Source of the DNA: JASFEQ01 sp050122535
GTDB lineage: Bacteria > Desulfobacterota > DSM-4660 > Desulfatiglandales > HGW-15
Length of the DNA stretch: 24,088 nt
NCBI GenBank assembly: GCA_050122535.1
Contig: JASFIT010000015.1
Span: forward strand, 1-24,088
Direction of reading: 5' to 3'
Translations under genes and position numbers: made by a program
In this document: positions 22,068-24,088 of the stretch, one piece after another
How the letters are laid out: each line of letters opens with the position of its first letter
Position numbering within the stretch: the stretch's first letter is position 1
The notes under the pieces: model-generated
Told to the model about the DNA's origin: nothing
The model's input: only the letters and a program-made list of their open reading frames with translations
Databases searched by the model: none

Positions 22068-22763
22068 ATGAATCCTGAGAAAAGGGGTCAAGTTGCGGTG
22101 GAAAATGAAGCAAGAATACGTGTATCTAGAGCGTTGAGGATTGTGGGGATAATTGGCGTCATGCTGGGAATGGCTACCGTCATTGTATCTGCGTTTCTTT
22201 ATGCCCAAGAGCATGACTTCTCCATATTTAATACGTATTTAAGCGACATAGGAAATACGGCAGAATGGCCTCAAGTGGTGTTTAATTCCGGCATGTTAAT
22301 CGCCGCCCCTGTGCGGTATCTGTTCCTTGTGCTCATCGTCTTTCAACTCAGACATGTGGGCGCAGGAAGGCGCTTCAGCCTTTTCGCATTAACCATAGGG
22401 GCTCTGGTCGTGGTTGGAAGTATAGGCATGTCAGCGGTTCCCTATTCACGTAGCCTGGCAATCCATAAAATGTCTGCGCTGCTCTACTTCTTCGGGGTCG
22501 TTATCCTTCAGAGCCTGATCGGCGTACAAGAGTGGCGATGCAGATTACCTGCCGTGCTACCGATCTCAAGTGTGACTGTTGTGGCTATTTACCTTGTATT
22601 TGCTGTTTTATTATCGCTGGTTGGAAAGGTGGAGGGCCTTACCAGAAACACGCCTGTGATTTGGGAGTGGCTGGCGTTTTGCTCCTTGATGTTCTGGCTC
22701 ATTGTGCACGCAACCGTGCTTGGAAATGTGGGGACAGAGCGGGACCACATGTCGCCTAAATGA
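22068..22763 (+). CDS. DUF998 family membrane protein
   Basis: The product has 231 residues from ATG 22068, which lacks a ribosome site; an in-frame GTG at 22098 lies about 9 nt after AAAAGGGGT and may be the true start. Six hydrophobic segments are visible. NTYLSDIGNTAEWPQVVFNSGMLIAAPV is the DUF998 hallmark (a S-D-x-G and a later F-N-x-G). DUF998 proteins are multi-pass membrane proteins of unknown function. It begins 17 nt after RidA and probably shares its transcript. Confidence 0.85.
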   Translation: MNPEKRGQVAVENEARIRVSRALRIVGIIGVMLGMATVIVSAFLYAQEHDFSIFNTYLSDIGNTAEWPQVVFNSGMLIAAPVRYLFLVLIVFQLRHVGAGRRFSLFALTIGALVVVGSIGMSAVPYSRSLAIHKMSALLYFFGVVILQSLIGVQEWRCRLPAVLPISSVTVVAIYLVFAVLLSLVGKVEGLTRNTPVIWEWLAFCSLMFWLIVHATVLGNVGTERDHMSPK

Positions 22764-22986
22764 CGGGAGATCCATTTGTAAATCAGTGAAGTCGGATTCT
22801 AGAGCACCATGTTGAATGCCTAATTTCATCACCCGCCAAAGCACGGCGCCTATTTCTATTTGAACGCCGGTAGGCCTGGAAATCCGGAGGACCGGTTGTG
22901 CCCACGCTTGCCCAGGGATGCGTTTGCTGCACAGGGTTTTCATGGACAGATCTTGATGATCATTCCGTACATTTATGTCAGTCTTG

Positions 22987-23886
22987 TCACTTTCCAAGAC
23001 AGCGCATTTTATTTGACATACCCCAGCTTCCACAATCACCTAATTCGCAAGCGCGTTCCCAATCGGAACAAGCCTTTTTCATATTCCCTTTCGCATCATG
23101 GGCAACCCCCCGACTGCGATATGCCTTGGCATATTTAGGGTTTATCTCTATGGCCTTTGTGCAATCCGAGATAGCTCTGTCATATTGGTCTATGTCAGTG
23201 TAGGCAAGCCCCCGGCTGTAATAAGCCCTAGCAAACTGAGGATCTATCTCTATAGCCTTGGTGAAATCAGATATGGCCAAGTCATACTTGCCCTTGCTAG
23301 CATAGGCGAGTCCCCGATAGCGGTGAGAATTAGCATATCTCGGATCTATCTCTATGGCTTTGCTAAAATCGGCGATTGTCTCAGCCCATTGCCCTTTGAA
23401 TCTGTACGTGATTCCACGGCTAATGTAAGCCCTAACATATAGGGGGTTTATTTCTATGGCTTTGTTGTGATCAGAAATGGCTCGATCATACTGGCCTTTC
23501 CAGCGGTAGGCTTTTCCCCGATTGTTGTAGGCAATAGCAAACGCCGGTTTTTTCTCTATGGCTTTGTTAAACTCGGAGATTGCCTCAGGTAATTCTCTTC
23601 TCAGGCTGTGGGCTACTCCCTTGAAAAAGTGCACAGCTGTGTCGGTCTCCGTTTTATCCTCATTTACGTCTTGAATTACTTCCAAGCTCTCTTTTGCGGG
23701 TGTAAAGTACGCGTTAGCTTTCAGGGCCTTTTCGAATTCTTTGTTGGCCTCCTTAAATTTTCCTTGAGCAGCATACTCTGCAGCTATAGCCGAGATTTGC
23801 TTAGGAGTATCGTTGGCGAGGCTAATGCCAACCACTAAAAATAACACAATTACGAGCAACCCACTGATTCTTCCTAGCATTTTCAT
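22987..23886 (-). CDS. Exported TPR protein
   Basis: The product has 299 residues. A signal peptide occupies about residues 1-24 (hydrophobic LLVIVLFLVVGISLA, then ND). After an irregular N-terminal helical pair come six consecutive 34-residue tetratricopeptide repeats (about 83-287), each with the consensus RGxAYxxKGxYDxAISDxxKAIEINP. The last, degenerate repeat ends with ACSDWERACELGDC, a Sel1-like finish. Repeats 2-5 are also very similar as DNA. The protein should act as a periplasmic or outer-membrane-associated scaffold; the partner is unknown. A GAGG lies upstream of the first ATG and a second ATG follows two codons later. Confidence 0.92.
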   Translation of the reverse strand: MKMLGRISGLLVIVLFLVVGISLANDTPKQISAIAAEYAAQGKFKEANKEFEKALKANAYFTPAKESLEVIQDVNEDKTETDTAVHFFKGVAHSLRRELPEAISEFNKAIEKKPAFAIAYNNRGKAYRWKGQYDRAISDHNKAIEINPLYVRAYISRGITYRFKGQWAETIADFSKAIEIDPRYANSHRYRGLAYASKGKYDLAISDFTKAIEIDPQFARAYYSRGLAYTDIDQYDRAISDCTKAIEINPKYAKAYRSRGVAHDAKGNMKKACSDWERACELGDCGSWGMSNKMRCLGK

Positions 23887-24088
23887 AACATCCTCATTTG
23901 GTTAGGCGGTTTGTTAGATCAGACTTTGAACGCCCAACAATACGGATATGTCCCATTAGGAGCAAAGTCGGCACATTTTGAGCTGTATACGTATTGCCTC
24001 CTAATTTCCAAATGGAATATTCAGCTCAGTCAAAAGCCAGGGAAAAATATCTGCAGGGCACTTATAGAAGAAGAGATCTTTGAATGGA
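23887..24088. other. Window edge, no gene recognised
   Basis: The last 200 bases are AT-rich. A plus-strand frame is open to the window edge but has no start signal or recognisable residues. An imperfect 8-bp inverted repeat (GTTAGGCG at 23901-23908, CGCCCAAC at 23932-23939) lies upstream of the TPR gene. Confidence 0.4.

Noticed and set aside
23901..23939. Possible integron attC site (GTTAGGC, GTTAGAT and GCCCAAC all fit core-site consensus).
   Set aside because: No complete pair of R and L boxes in the right order and spacing; no GTT lies downstream to the window end, and there is no integrase or cassette array.

Overview
The window reads as chromosomal DNA from an anaerobic, probably Desulfobacterota-like (old 'deltaproteobacterial') organism. 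That placement is an inference from gene content: a tungsten-type aldehyde:ferredoxin oxidoreductase, acyl-CoA ligase and SCP2 genes in one cluster, MmgE/PrpD and DUF169 genes, an ammonia-dependent AsnA, a ParA fused to a glycogen-binding module, and purine-rich heptamer repeats between genes. No rRNA, tRNA, CRISPR array, transposase or phage gene was seen.

Layout. 1-2.1 kb: small membrane proteins of unknown function and a membrane-anchored coiled-coil protein. 2.6-5.0 kb: a divergent pair, a stand-alone GMP synthase ATP-pyrophosphatase (minus) and AsnA (plus), both expected to use free ammonia. 5.1-10.9 kb: a likely operon of AOR, AMP-forming acyl-CoA ligase, SCP2-like protein, MoaD/ThiS-like protein and an AT-rich MobA-like nucleotidyltransferase. 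It is preceded by a promoter, a direct repeat and a hairpin. The simplest reading is aldehyde to acid to acyl-CoA, with the two small genes perhaps serving the tungstopterin cofactor. 10.9-13.6 kb: a Trypco2-like small protein, a GNAT acetyltransferase, a DUF3795 cysteine-rich protein and a convergent MFS transporter. 13.9-15.1 kb: a duplicated-domain membrane protein distantly related to the first gene of the window.

15.3-17.1 kb (minus): the most unusual locus. A ParA-type ATPase carries a C-terminal AMPK/CBM48-type glycogen-binding module. Directly downstream is a Cys-rich protein whose N-terminus resembles the ParA-activating N-terminal peptide of ParB. I infer a possible ParA-type positioning system for glycogen or a glycogen-bound cargo.

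17.1-18.0 kb: repeat-rich DNA, an orphan terminator-like hairpin and a 62-aa helical protein. 18.0-20.2 kb: DUF169 and MmgE/PrpD genes. 20.5-22.8 kb: a nitroreductase, a translationally coupled unknown protein, a RidA-family protein lacking the catalytic arginine and a DUF998 membrane protein. 23.0-23.9 kb: a secreted TPR protein (minus).

Several intergenic regions carry 7-bp tandem repeats with related purine-rich units, and at two of them the repeat runs into the same CCGCCTTCG sequence. All family assignments were made by eye from motifs and remembered family patterns; no database search was run.
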